Source of the DNA: Buxus sempervirens
Taxonomy: Eukaryota; Streptophyta; Magnoliopsida; Buxales; Buxaceae
DNA: 64,000 bases
Assembly: GCA_947561395.2 (NCBI GenBank)
Contig: OX387185.1
Coordinates: 40,124,602 to 40,188,601 of the forward strand
Direction of reading: 5' to 3'
A program made the position numbers and the translations under genes. Shown piece after piece: positions 37,098 to 47,449 of the stretch. Each line of letters opens with the position of its first letter. Within the stretch, counting starts at the first letter, position 1. The notes under the pieces are model-generated. The model saw only the letters and a program-made list of their open reading frames with translations, ran no database searches and was not told where the DNA came from.

Positions 37098-38905
37098 TGT
37101 GAGACATGGGAAAAAATCAAATTTCCATTGACTTCCTCTATCATCACACGGGATTAAATAAAACAAAGAGTCGCCACCATTCAATTTAGATGTGAATGGA
37201 CACCAAAATATCAAATAAGCACAAAAGGCAATTTTAGGGTAAAAATAACCCTCCTAAAAAAAACAACCAGAGATGGGTAAGGGGATTAGGTTATGAACAG
37301 GAGAAGGTGTTAGGCACCCCTATTCATCCACACAAGGTGGTTGTCAGGTATTGTTCATGTTTTTCAAAGGAAAAAAGGCTTGCTATAAAATTCATGAAAA
37401 ATCACAAAAAAGACAAAAATATATGGTTTTTTCATATGAATAGTCTGATTGATCCAGAACTTTCAAATATGATCATACCATTCCTAGGGTTTCATGATCA
37501 AAATAAAATTAAGATAAAATCAAATAAAATCAATTTAAAGTGAAAAATCCAAAAATCTGGCTTCAAGCTAAATTCTAGAAATCTAGAAAAATATGATTTT
37601 TATAAAATATTTCAAAATTGAACTTGAACATTCCAGGACATAGATATAGCCCAAATTTCACGTTAAATCAAAAAATAAAAACCAAAAATACCCACGTTGA
37701 TGAAAAACATCAAAAGGGGAGAACTTAGACCGTAAGGTCTTCTCTCAATAATGAAAAACGATTTAAAAACAACTTCATGAAACTCTAGAATTTACTTTCA
37801 GGCTTCTGGATCCAGATCTACCATATTGATCATGATAAATCCAGGACCCTAGCCTAAAATCACAAAAATCACGAAAACAGTGCTGTAGGTGCAAAAGTGG
37901 TGAAAACCAAATTTTATAAAAAAAGTGGGGATCTCATGCTATAAACATCATGGATTCATGTATTCATTCAGATTCATCATAAAAACCATTAAAACATGAT
38001 CAGGATATTTAAAGCAGCCACATCTCACAGATTAGAGCACATGAGGGCCTACCCTACGGATCCACCTGTTCTCTTTTCCCCTAGCTCTCTCTTCACATTT
38101 TACGGCTAGAGAGGATTCTTGAGGTACTTGGAGATAGGTTTGGTTATACAAACACAATCATAGGCTTTATTCTAGAAAAAAGGAGAAAAACAGATATGGG
38201 GTTCTATTCTAGGGATCCACCTGTTCTCTTTTCCCCTAGCTCTCTCTTCACGTTTTACGGCTAGAGAGACTCTTGAGGTACTTAGAGACAAGTTTAGGAA
38301 TACAAATATAAAAGATGGCCTTATTCTACAGCAATAGAGAAGATCCTATTACTTCTAGAATTGAAGACAAAAAATAAAAGGGAAAGGGGACTTACCTGGA
38401 TTGAGCAAGCAAGGCAGCAGGGATTCCTCTCTTCTCTTGGAGCTCCTTGGACTTCAAATTTTCGTGGCCTTTTGCTTGAGGAAAGGCCCTCTATTTATAG
38501 GCAAACCCAGGGGTGTGGTTGGTCCAAGGTTTGGCAAGATAGAGTTTCAGTTTGAGTTAAACACAAGATCATGCCCATCCTTTATCCACAAAGATATTTT
38601 GCACGAATAAAATATATAATTCGCTCATTTAAAGGGATATTGAACTAAAGATAAGGCTTAGAAATCGAGAGAAGAACAAAACTCGCACGAGTCTGATTTG
38701 CCCGTAAATGATTTACGGTCCCACGATGACCGTATATTTATTACGGGCGCTGCGTGCCCGTATATAAAATTCGGGCGCGCTTAGCCCGTAGATACAATAC
38801 GGTCCAGGCTTAAATTATTCATTTTCATGCCTTTTTGGCTTGTTTTAAATTCCAATTAATGTTTTTATTATTTTCTCATTTTTAGTGCAATTTGGGGTGT
38901 CTACA
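37098..38905 (-). mobile_element. Solo LTR (1,808 bp) nested in the outer solo LTR
   Basis: On + it reads TGTGAGACATGGG ... GGGGTGTCTACA; on -, its likely sense strand, TGTAGACACCCC ... CATGTCTCACA. The 5-bp duplication CAACT flanks it exactly (37093-37097 and 38906-38910). A TATAAATAGAGGG box on - lies at about 38488-38500. About 200-300 bp upstream of it are alternating CCCGTA and TACGGG motifs (38700-38810). It is related to the LTR inside the hAT element at 3520-5871. Confidence 0.92.
38058..38367. repeat. 155-bp tandem duplication within the inner LTR
   Basis: GGATCCACCTGTTCTCTTTT followed by CCCCTAGCTCTCTC starts at 38058 and again at 38213. Both copies run on through ACGGCTAGAGAG and CTTGAGGTACTT. 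The related LTR at 3520-5871 has one copy of this block. Confidence 0.85.
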
Positions 38906-39274
38906 CAACTAATCCACGTGAGGGTGACTTGGGGGTTGGTACTCAGGGAGAGATAGTTGATTTTCCCCCAAAGGATTATTATTACCCCGATTAGACTTTT
39001 CTTTGGATGTTGTTACATATGATACTTTCTATTATTACTTTATAATTTGGATGACTATGAGAGTGAGAGTGATAAAAACCCATTTTACCAGACTTATGAC
39101 TTTATTTTTGATGAGATGGTTTGAATGATGTATTTATCCACGCGTATTGGTTATATTGATGTTTATCTTCCGCACTCTAATATTAATTGGTAATTATTAT
39201 GAATTTAAATGTCTGGTATTTAGTTGCTTTGGTGCTTGTTTTGCATAGACCCAGGTTTGGGGCGTTACAATCTG

Positions 39275-39769
39275 CCCCTTTTGGGACCTATACTCAAATC
39301 CTCATGGTACAAATATACATCATTATAAAGAATGAAAGGCTATCACAGCAAGGATTCCTTCACATGTACTCGTTGGAATGTTGAAACTAAATCTTGTCAC
39401 ATCTCATGCGATGGCAGACTGATTCCTTTCACACATTTGGATAATTTTCATCAAATAATCAATTTATTTTGTTAAAGGTTAAGGATCACATCTTCCCTTT
39501 CAAATGTAAAAGCTCTATTCTACTAATAAAATCATTAATACCCACCAAACTAGTGCCGGTAAAGGAGTGCTTTTTCCTAGCACTCCCCTTTTCAAATTTA
39601 ACGAGATAAATGAAACTAAATTAAATCCATTAGTGGATTACAAAAATAAAAGCATCTTATTCAAGTAACATCTCTTAAATTTTAATTTGATTGACTAAAA
39701 CTAATTATTTATTGATTTATGTCTCTAAACCATACCTAATTACGTATATATATTTTTAATAGGGGATAA
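39275..39769. other. Spacer before the second LINE
   Basis: AT-rich, no gene seen. It includes a small inverted pair GGAGTGCT / AGCACTCC at about 39567-39589 that may be the remnant end of a MITE. Confidence 0.55.
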
Positions 39770-39804
39770 TTACGCGCTATGCGCATAGCAAACGAATTAG
39801 ATAT

Positions 39805-39889
39805 GTGTAGAGTTAGGGCGATTTGTTTGTAAGTGTAGAGTTAGGGCGATTTTTAATGGGTGTCTCTCGGAGTTAGGGCGATTTGTTTA
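39805..39889. repeat. 5' UTR repeats of the LINE (AGTTAGGGCGATTT)
   Basis: GTGTAGAGTTAGGGCGATTT occurs at 39805 and 39833 (28-bp step). A third, GGAGTTAGGGCGATTTG, begins at 39869. Related GGGCGATTTGGG words continue to about 39975. Repeated 5' units in LINEs can carry promoter activity; that role is inferred. Confidence 0.75.
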
Positions 39890-40005
39890 GGCCCTTGTAA
39901 GTCTTCCTTATCTTGGAGGAGACTCTCGGCGACAGGGCGAATCGGGCGATTTGGGCGTTTTGGGTGATTTGGGTTTGTAAGTGTAGGGTCTGCAGATTTG
40001 CGCCA

Positions 40006-41517
40006 ATGGCTATTACCATCCAAGGTGGGTCTTCTTCGCTCCCTCCGGACAAGCCACGATCTTTTGCTGCTGTCGTCTCTGGTTCAGTGTTTGCTGTTGA
40101 AGACATCCAGGTTCCAAGGAAACCGGTTACAAGCTATCATGGATTCCCTGCGGTTGAATTTTCAGATGTTGAAATTAAGAAATCCATCAGCCCCTTTTCT
40201 TTCTCCTTGGTTGCAAAATTTGTTAATGGGAGGCCGTCTGTGGATGTGGTTCGAGAAGCCATTCAAAAAACATGGGCACTCCAAGGCAGCTTCCATGTTG
40301 GAGTTTTGGATAATCGGCATTTACTATTTCGGTTCAGAGAAGAAACAGATTTTATAAAAGCATGGACGAGAGAAAACTTATCGATCAAAGGGTTTCATTT
40401 TCGCCTCTTCCAATGGAACATGCGTTTTGATCCCACTAAAGAGTCTTTGCTGGTGCCAGTGTGGATTTCGTTGCCCAACCTCCCCATTAACTTATTCCCA
40501 GAATCCTTTATCTTTTCTATAGCTGGAGCAGTTGGTAAACCCCTTACTCTTGATGCTCCCACAAAAAACATTTCAAGACCTAGCTTGGCAAGGGTATGTG
40601 TTCTATTGGATTTGCTCAAGGTTCATCCTGATAGAGTGTGGGTTCGTATGGGTTCAGAATATGGAAGATGGCAACGTATAATCTATGAAAAAGTTCCCTC
40701 TTACTGCACCGGTTGTTTCCATCGAGGGCATGATATCTCCTCCTGTCGTGTAGCATCGAAGAAGAAGAACCCAGAAGCTCAGAAACAGCAATACAAACGG
40801 GTAGGAGTTTTTGATTCTTATCCAACTTTAGAGAACTCATTTGAAGTCCTACCTCCTGAGAAAGAAAGTGCTTCTGATCACGGGATAAACAAGGAGTTGA
40901 ACAATTCTCATCGGGTTGTGGAAGACCTGCAGCACCAAGATCAGTTAGGACAAAAGACATTGCAAGAGAATCTGGAAGAGGTTGTACCTTTTGAGAAGAA
41001 TGGATCACAACAGGATTATGATAGTGCCCAAGGCAGTCAGGGCCAAAATATTGATCAATCTCAAGGTGAAGATGAAATTTTAGAAGCTAGCCACATTGAT
41101 TCAGAGGATGGTAATCTTAATCTTTTTAGAAGGAAACATCGAATCCTTTCTAAGTCACACGTTCTCCATCAGATCAATTTAGAACCTAATCGTCCAGCTG
41201 ATATGCAAACTCCCAAGCAATCGGGCCCCACCATCCAAGCTCTCTCATTGGGATCATGCAAAACCGATTCCTTGAAGGATTATTCATCGTTGAATGAAGC
41301 CAAGGAAGCACTCCTACAAGATCAGGCTATTTTAGCAAAAAGAATGGAGTTAACTTTATATAATCTGGAAGGACAGTGGGATCAATCTCAAGGTGAAGTC
41401 TCTAAGTTGGTTTTATCATCTCAGAACACCAAGAAGAAGAGCAACAAATTTCCATCAAGAAGTTCCACAAGGTCAAAGGTAAAGACCTCTTCTAAACTCA
41501 ATCAATTTATTTTTTAA
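40006..41517 (+). CDS. LINE ORF1: DUF4283 / zinc-knuckle RNA-binding protein
   Basis: An intact frame of 503 residues from the first ATG (MAITIQGG). The frame is open further upstream but has no earlier ATG. Residues of about 55-190 form a DUF4283-type domain (LVAKFVNGRPSVDVVREAI, then LLFRFREETDFIKAW, then VPVWISLPNLPINLF). LARVCVLLDL follows, and a CCHC knuckle CTGCFHRGHDISSC near residue 237. The C-terminal half is polar, glutamine- and serine-rich and ends in a basic stretch. Family knowledge: this protein coats LINE RNA. Its stop codon overlaps the ORF2 start (TAATG), suggesting coupled translation. The same arginine-valine-cysteine motif is interrupted by a stop in the other LINE of the window. 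Confidence 0.88.
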   Translation: MAITIQGGSSSLPPDKPRSFAAVVSGSVFAVEDIQVPRKPVTSYHGFPAVEFSDVEIKKSISPFSFSLVAKFVNGRPSVDVVREAIQKTWALQGSFHVGVLDNRHLLFRFREETDFIKAWTRENLSIKGFHFRLFQWNMRFDPTKESLLVPVWISLPNLPINLFPESFIFSIAGAVGKPLTLDAPTKNISRPSLARVCVLLDLLKVHPDRVWVRMGSEYGRWQRIIYEKVPSYCTGCFHRGHDISSCRVASKKKNPEAQKQQYKRVGVFDSYPTLENSFEVLPPEKESASDHGINKELNNSHRVVEDLQHQDQLGQKTLQENLEEVVPFEKNGSQQDYDSAQGSQGQNIDQSQGEDEILEASHIDSEDGNLNLFRRKHRILSKSHVLHQINLEPNRPADMQTPKQSGPTIQALSLGSCKTDSLKDYSSLNEAKEALLQDQAILAKRMELTLYNLEGQWDQSQGEVSKLVLSSQNTKKKSNKFPSRSSTRSKVKTSSKLNQFIF

Positions 41518-44500
41518 TGATTCCTACAATGATATGGAATATAAGAGGAGTGGCTAACCCTGATTCTGTTAACATGCTTAAGTCTCATATTGTTTGTCAC
41601 AAGATTCAATTACTTGCTGTTCTAGAGCCTATGTGTAATGAAGTCAGATGCAAAAAGGTTGCCAGGAGAATCAAAATGAAGAATTATTTTTGCAACCAAG
41701 ATCAAAACAGTAAAATCTGGGTTTTTTGGACTGATTTATTGAGGTTGGACTTCATTGCCGTTTCAGATCAATATGTTACAGCTCTGGTAAGTTCAGGGAA
41801 CAACAGTTCCTTCTCTCCTTATTTAATATCCTTTATTTATGCCAAGTGTGACGTGCTGGACAGAAGACATCTTTGGAATGATTTGCTGGGCTTTTCAAGT
41901 TCTGTGAACTACCCTTGGATCTTAGGAGGGGATTTTAATGCAATTCTTGCCGTGGAAGAGAAACATGGGGGCAGAAGTCCGGACAATAGATCAATGCATG
42001 AATTTCAGGACTTTATACAATGTGCAGGCTTAAAAGACCTTGGGTTCAATGGAGATAAATTCACTTGGTGTAATGAGCAGGTTGGGCAACGTCGTATTTG
42101 GGCTAGGCTGGATAGGTTACTCATAAACCATCAGGGGTTGCATCTTGTTGCTTCAATCAAGGTTCTGCATTTACCTCGGGTATGCTCAGATCACTGCCCT
42201 ATTGTGTTATCAGTGTTGCAGGCTTCAAGGAATCCAGTTTTTTCTACTTTCAAATTTCAGAAGATGTGGTTATCTCACCAAGGGTTTTTGGATGTCGTTA
42301 AGAGTACATGGAATACTAATATGATGGGTTCGGCTTCTCACTTGGTGGTTTTTTCAAGAAAATTAAAGCAATTAAGAGCTGTCCTTAGAAAGTGGAATTG
42401 GGAAGTTTTTGGAGATGTGCATACTCGTATTAAGAATCTTTCTTCAAAAATTTCTGAATTGGAAAATTGTCTTCAGCTTCAATGGAATCAACATAATGCC
42501 GATATCCTTCATCTCAATAAAAAGGAGCTTGCAAACCCAAACATCATTGAGGAAGCTGTTGGTTTTTTCTCTAATTGTTTCTCTTCTAATCATCATCTCT
42601 TAAACAATAGTGTGGAATTCATTCCTAAAATTCTGGATGAAAACACAAATGAGATGCTGGTGGCTCCTCCTTCCTTGGATGAAATTAAACGAGCTGTTTT
42701 TGAGCTTGATCCAGATAGTGCCCCAGGTCCAGATGGCTTCACAGGTTGGTTCTTCCAAAGTTGTTGGGATATTATTGCTGTTGATTTAGAGGCTGCTATT
42801 GTTGAATTCTTTTCTGGAAGTTCTCTTCCTACCTCTTTTACGGCTTCTCATATTGCCCTAATTCCTAAGGTCGCCCAGCCTGGATCTTTTTCAGACTTTC
42901 GTCCGATAAGTCTTTGTAATTTCTCATACAAGATCATTTCCAAGATTCTTGCTTCTAGGCTCTCCTCTATCCTCCCTCAAATCATTAGCAGGGAGCAGAG
43001 CGCTTTTGTTAAAGGGAGATGCATATCTGATAGCATATCATTAGCTCATGAGTTGTGTCAGGATATAAACAGAAAATGCTTGGGGAGTAATATTATCATT
43101 AAGCTTGACATGGCCAAGGCTTTTGACAGAATGGAGTGGGATTTCCTCCTTGAGGTTTGTAGACGATTTGGTTTTTCAGATTCCTGGTGCAATCTTATTA
43201 TTCGGTGTTTAAACAACTGCTGGTTCAGTGTTCTTCTTCAAGGTTCTGCTTGTGGTTTCTTCAAATCTTCTAGAGGGCTTCGTCAAGGAGACCCTCTCTC
43301 TCCTTTGTTATTCATTATTGCTGAAGAGGTCCTTAGTAGAGGATTGACCTCTCTGGTTCAGGATGGCTCTCTGGGTTATTACCATACAGGCAGAATACCT
43401 CTTAAAGTGTCCCATCTGCTCTTTACGGATGATATTCTTATCTTTTCGAATGGTAAGAGATCTTCTCTGGTTAATCTCCTGAATTTTATCAAGTCTTATG
43501 AGGAAGCTTCAGGCCAACAGGTGAATAACTCAAAAAGTTGTTTAATTGCATCTTCTAAAATCTCTCCATCGAGATTGGATATGATTCAGTCTTTGTCTGG
43601 ATTCAGCAAGGTTAGTTTGCCTATCAAATATTTGGGAGTTCCTTTATTTCATGGTCGTGCTTCTTTGCCCATGTTTGCTGAAATCTTAGAAAAGATACAG
43701 AAACGAATCAGTGGTTGGAAATCAAAACTTCTGTCTCATGGGGGGAAAGTTACTTTAATTCAAAGTGTACTCTCAAGCATACCCATCCATTCTCTTTCAG
43801 ATATCCCTTTCCCTAAAGTTGTCTTGAAAAGAATTGAAGCCTGCTTTGCTAATTTCTTTTGGGGAGAAAGCTCCGATCATGGATCCAAAAAGCATTGGTT
43901 AAGATGGGATACAATCGCCCTACCTAAATCTGAAGGTGGCTTGGATATAAAGTCAGTTGCAGACGTTATGAAAAGTCTGCAAATAAAAATGGGATGGAAG
44001 GCCTTGTATGGGGATAGTTTATGGTCAGATTATATGTGGGCTAAGTACTGTGCATCGGGGCAATTCCAAAATCTTCAAGATAGGAGTGGAAGTTCAAAGA
44101 TATGGAAGGCAATTCTGAAGGTTAAAGAGGTCATACTCGATAACACTGTTTGGTCTGTTGAAGAAGGTAATTTAAGCTTTTGGTTTGATCATTGGTCTCA
44201 TCTTGGCAAGCTGGCAGATTATGTTCAAGATGAGGATATACCATACCCAGATTTAAAGGTGATTGACTTTATTAATCCCAATGGCTCATGGAATATTGAC
44301 CTGCTTAATGAAGTTCTTCCTCAAGATGTGAATGCTCAAATCATTGAAATTAATTACCAGCCTTCTCATCTCAAGGACAAACCTCTTTGGAAAGCAGATT
44401 CTTCAGGTAATTTCTCCACTTTCTCAGCTTGGAACATAATCAGAAAACGTGGTAATACCTATCCTTGGAGCAAGAACATTTGGGTTAATTTTATACCGAA

Positions 44501-45518
44501 TAAAATTGCTGTGTTTTTCTGGAAAGTTTTGAAGGGTGCGCTACCTACTGATGATCGGGTTCAAAGTTGTGGAATTCAGATGTGTTCCCAATGCAATTGC
44601 TGCTCAAATTGGAAAATTGAGACTTTGAACCATCTCTTTTCTTTTGGAGGAATTGCTCGTTCAGTTTGGGAGCATTTTGCTAATCGTTTTAAATGCCAAT
44701 TTCATGCTCTTCACGATTTGGCATCTAAGGTTTCTTTCTGGTTTAGCGAGTACTCTAATGATCAGTATGGTTTACTATTCAAATCAATTCCTCTTTTAAT
44801 CTGTTGGGAGATATGGTTATCTAGATGCAAGAGCAGATTTGAAGAAATTCCGATGTCTTCAAGCCAAATCATCAGCAATATCCGTTATTGGCTTCAAGAA
44901 ATTTCATATCTTACCAAGCCGTCCAGAAATTGTAAATCTCTTGGAGCTTTGGTTTTAGAACAGATGCAGTTATTCACTCCATTCATTAGAATTCCTAAAA
45001 CACATTTCGTTCGTTGGTTAAGACAAAGAAATTCCCCTCTAATTTTGAATGTGGATGGAGCTTCAAAAGGAAACCCAGGAACTTCAGGAGGGGGAGGAAT
45101 TATTCGAAACTCTGCAGGTTTGTTTATTGTTGCTTTTTCATCTCATTATGGAATTCAATCAAATCTTATGGCAGAACTTTTTGCTTTAAGGGACGGACTT
45201 CGTATGGCAGATAGTTATGGTTTCCAGCACCTGATTATTGAGTCTGACTCTAAGATTCTTGTTGACATTATAAATGGCGTGGCTTCAGCCCCTTGGAAAT
45301 TTTTACTTTGGTGGAAAGAGATCAAAGGAAGGATTAGCCCTCATAATCGTTTGGTTCAGCATGTTTACAGGGAAGCTAACACTGTAGCTGATGCTCTGGC
45401 TAATGAAGGTTGCGTTCATTCATCAAAGAAGTTTTATGAGTCTCTTAATGATATTTCTTCACATGTTAGAAATTGTTTGTTTCAGGATAGAACTGGTTTG
45501 TATGCCCTTAGGCATTAG
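41517..45518 (+). CDS. LINE ORF2: endonuclease, reverse transcriptase, RNase H
   Basis: An uninterrupted frame of 1,333 residues. An AP-type endonuclease occupies residues of about 1-230, with WNIRG, LAVLEPM, GGDFNAIL and SDHCPIVL holding the expected Asn, Glu, Asp/Asn and Asp/His residues. The reverse transcriptase runs from about 390 (APGPDGF) through IIKLDMAKAFD and GLRQGDPLSPLLF to FTDD near 636; the usual FADD has Ala replaced by Thr, and both catalytic Asp remain. A zf-RVT region lies at about 970-1050. An RNase H domain follows at about 1176-1305 (NVDGASKGNPG, AELFALRDG, ESDSKILV, ANTVADALA), with its acidic residues kept. Between KKELA and NPNIIEEA (about residue 343), roughly 90 residues usual in this family, including the WLKDGDRNTKFFH-type block, are missing in frame. 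Activity is therefore uncertain. Confidence 0.9.
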   Translation: MIPTMIWNIRGVANPDSVNMLKSHIVCHKIQLLAVLEPMCNEVRCKKVARRIKMKNYFCNQDQNSKIWVFWTDLLRLDFIAVSDQYVTALVSSGNNSSFSPYLISFIYAKCDVLDRRHLWNDLLGFSSSVNYPWILGGDFNAILAVEEKHGGRSPDNRSMHEFQDFIQCAGLKDLGFNGDKFTWCNEQVGQRRIWARLDRLLINHQGLHLVASIKVLHLPRVCSDHCPIVLSVLQASRNPVFSTFKFQKMWLSHQGFLDVVKSTWNTNMMGSASHLVVFSRKLKQLRAVLRKWNWEVFGDVHTRIKNLSSKISELENCLQLQWNQHNADILHLNKKELANPNIIEEAVGFFSNCFSSNHHLLNNSVEFIPKILDENTNEMLVAPPSLDEIKRAVFELDPDSAPGPDGFTGWFFQSCWDIIAVDLEAAIVEFFSGSSLPTSFTASHIALIPKVAQPGSFSDFRPISLCNFSYKIISKILASRLSSILPQIISREQSAFVKGRCISDSISLAHELCQDINRKCLGSNIIIKLDMAKAFDRMEWDFLLEVCRRFGFSDSWCNLIIRCLNNCWFSVLLQGSACGFFKSSRGLRQGDPLSPLLFIIAEEVLSRGLTSLVQDGSLGYYHTGRIPLKVSHLLFTDDILIFSNGKRSSLVNLLNFIKSYEEASGQQVNNSKSCLIASSKISPSRLDMIQSLSGFSKVSLPIKYLGVPLFHGRASLPMFAEILEKIQKRISGWKSKLLSHGGKVTLIQSVLSSIPIHSLSDIPFPKVVLKRIEACFANFFWGESSDHGSKKHWLRWDTIALPKSEGGLDIKSVADVMKSLQIKMGWKALYGDSLWSDYMWAKYCASGQFQNLQDRSGSSKIWKAILKVKEVILDNTVWSVEEGNLSFWFDHWSHLGKLADYVQDEDIPYPDLKVIDFINPNGSWNIDLLNEVLPQDVNAQIIEINYQPSHLKDKPLWKADSSGNFSTFSAWNIIRKRGNTYPWSKNIWVNFIPNKIAVFFWKVLKGALPTDDRVQSCGIQMCSQCNCCSNWKIETLNHLFSFGGIARSVWEHFANRFKCQFHALHDLASKVSFWFSEYSNDQYGLLFKSIPLLICWEIWLSRCKSRFEEIPMSSSQIISNIRYWLQEISYLTKPSRNCKSLGALVLEQMQLFTPFIRIPKTHFVRWLRQRNSPLILNVDGASKGNPGTSGGGGIIRNSAGLFIVAFSSHYGIQSNLMAELFALRDGLRMADSYGFQHLIIESDSKILVDIINGVASAPWKFLLWWKEIKGRISPHNRLVQHVYREANTVADALANEGCVHSSKKFYESLNDISSHVRNCLFQDRTGLYALRH

Positions 45519-45642
45519 AATTGTCACATTCTTGATTTATCGGGGTAAGGTTTTATGTCCCCCCCATTTTGGTGTATCCCTTTTTTTTGGAGTTAATATA
45601 CAGGTCAGGGTCTGCCTCAACCCTCCTCCCACCGCTGGAGTG

Positions 45643-45668
45643 CCACTAAGGTTATTTCTGCCTTAGTG

Positions 45669-45669
<1 letters not shown>
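45643..45669 (+). other. Perfect 3' stem-loop next to the LINE poly(A)
   Basis: CCACTAAGG, a 9-base loop (TTATTTCTG), then CCTTAGTGG, three bases before the poly(A). A 9-bp perfect stem at this place resembles the 3' hairpins that reverse transcriptases of some LINEs recognise. Confidence 0.8.
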
Positions 45670-45715
<46 letters not shown>

Positions 45716-45718
<3 letters not shown>

Positions 45719-47440
45719 ATAAAAACCCAAAAAAATGGTAAAAAGGAAGGGCATTTTGGGCAATAATAGGTAGTTATATGTGAAAGGAGATAAAATTAAA
45801 TAGAAGTAAAAGTCAAGGTCATTTTGAACCTAATTATATGTGTAAGCGAACCTAATTATATGTGTAAGCGATTAACTGGGAGATAAAGGTAAATAGGATA
45901 AAAAGTGAGATGTAATTTGGGGATCAAATCTCAGTATAGAGTGTGTTCTCATTATATATCATAACATTGATTGATACACATCATTATTAATTAACTAATT
46001 AAAATACTAAAGAAGTGATAAATAGCTCATTTTCCAACTTGTAACTTATAGGAATGTATATTATTTCAATCATCTCTCTGTGCGACAATATAGGTTCTTG
46101 AAGATAAGTTTAAGCAATCGTATCACATGATAAAACTATGAATGCCCATTGGCTTTTTATAGAGTAAAATCGGAAGGAAAAGCCTCATTCATTATTGAAT
46201 GCTCTTCTTTTGTTCCTTGATGAGATTTAAAACTTCTCCAACTACCAAAATATTATGGCTCAGAAAGGTAAGGCATTAATGCGTTTGCGTTTGGAGATGA
46301 ATAATACATTGTTTTAATGAATGCTTGTGGAACCCATTTTACTTATATGGCAGCTAATGTAACACATCGAGTTACGGCGTAGGAAAGCTTGAGATTTAGA
46401 ATTCAATTTTGGGAAAGAGTGACATTTGTTTTGGTCAAATCAATTTTTCCTTGAGTAACAATCATTAAGTTCGGTAAAGTAACTTTTGGTTTCCTAGTGG
46501 GGGAGAACTGAAGAAAAAAGTGTGGAGAAGCATTAATGGAAGATACCAAACATGTCCTTAAGTATAATAACACTCATTGGTTGGTGCTAAGAACAAGAAA
46601 AGTGAGAAAGTAGCTTTCCTTCTTTGAATTATGACAATTACTTTGGTTGACAATCAAAAATGGGTGTTGGTACATATAAATCACACGCGATTTGATAATG
46701 ACAGGCTCCAACTCCAAAATTGTGTGACTTTCAATATGATTAAGGACGGCTACTAGCTTGGTTTTCTTGCGAGCTAGTATTACTTAGGGGTGTTTAGTGG
46801 GGATTTTGGATTCAAGTTATAATATTAATTAGTCTCAAAATCCAAATTCTAGGTTTTCATTTTTAAAATTCAAAATTCTGTTCGGATATATATACATTGG
46901 ATTATAGAATTAACTATGCCAACTAAAGTTTAGAATCTCATTTTGTCGGCATCGATCATTGTGAAATTTCTATAGCTTCTTTTAATATATAGTTACATAA
47001 GTAAAATAATATGATCAAATCATCAACTCCTAGTTTCATATATACCTAAAATCAAATTGAAAACTAGATTAGGATTAGCTTTATTAACATGCCTAGCCTA
47101 AGCTTTATCTTGATTATTTGAAGCATTATAAAAAGTGTGCAGAACAAAGTCGTGGGCTTGGAAAAATAGGCTAGGCTCATCTAACCTTGTTGACCAAACC
47201 TAAAATTAGGATTCAAATCCTCTATGCCCAAGCTTGTAGAAGTGTTTTGTCATACATGCCCAACAGATGGTTGTTACATCAGCAATCATCTGCACAAAAA
47301 ATAAAATAAAATAAAAACGCAGCACATAGAGAGAAGATTTATAGCTTTTGCTAATAAGACAACCGGCTGTTAGACATGGCAGAGCACCTTTTATGGGCTC
47401 ATCCATACAAGATTTAATTCCCTAAAATTTCCACTTCTAC
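45716..47440. other. Intergenic DNA, no gene recognised
   Basis: AT-rich. It holds a 22-bp tandem duplication (AACCTAATTATATGTGTAAG plus two bases, about 45828-45871). No protein-like frame is convincing. Confidence 0.6.
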
Positions 47441-47449
47441 TTATATTTA

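Larger units (their letters stand above)
35018..39269 (+). mobile_element. Solo LTR (Gypsy-like), split by a second LTR
   Basis: It begins TGTAAGACCTCG and ends GGGGCGTTACA, flanked by the 5-bp duplication ATCTG (35013-35017 and 39270-39274). No internal region or second LTR is present, so it is a solo LTR, left by LTR-LTR recombination. Another solo LTR with its duplication (37098-38910) interrupts it; without that it would be 2,439 bp. A TATAAAT at about 35712 could be its promoter, surrounded by GATCGCTT/AAGCGATC-type motifs (35660-35910). The Gypsy assignment rests on general LTR look only. Confidence 0.85.
39770..45715 (+). mobile_element. Near-complete LINE with RNase H domain
   Basis: The element has a short 5' UTR with repeated motifs, two long open frames that overlap in TAATG, a 3' UTR ending in a perfect stem-loop, and a poly(A) of 43 bases (45673-45715). 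The left border is approximate: the flanking duplication was not recognised. Lengths, order and the RNase H tail fit plant L1-type LINEs. Confidence 0.85.

Noticed and set aside
39069-39085. GATAAAAACCCA near 39073 as the left duplication of the LINE, matching the bases after its poly(A)
   Set aside because: It lies inside the outer solo LTR, about 700 bp left of the LINE's apparent start; probably coincidence.
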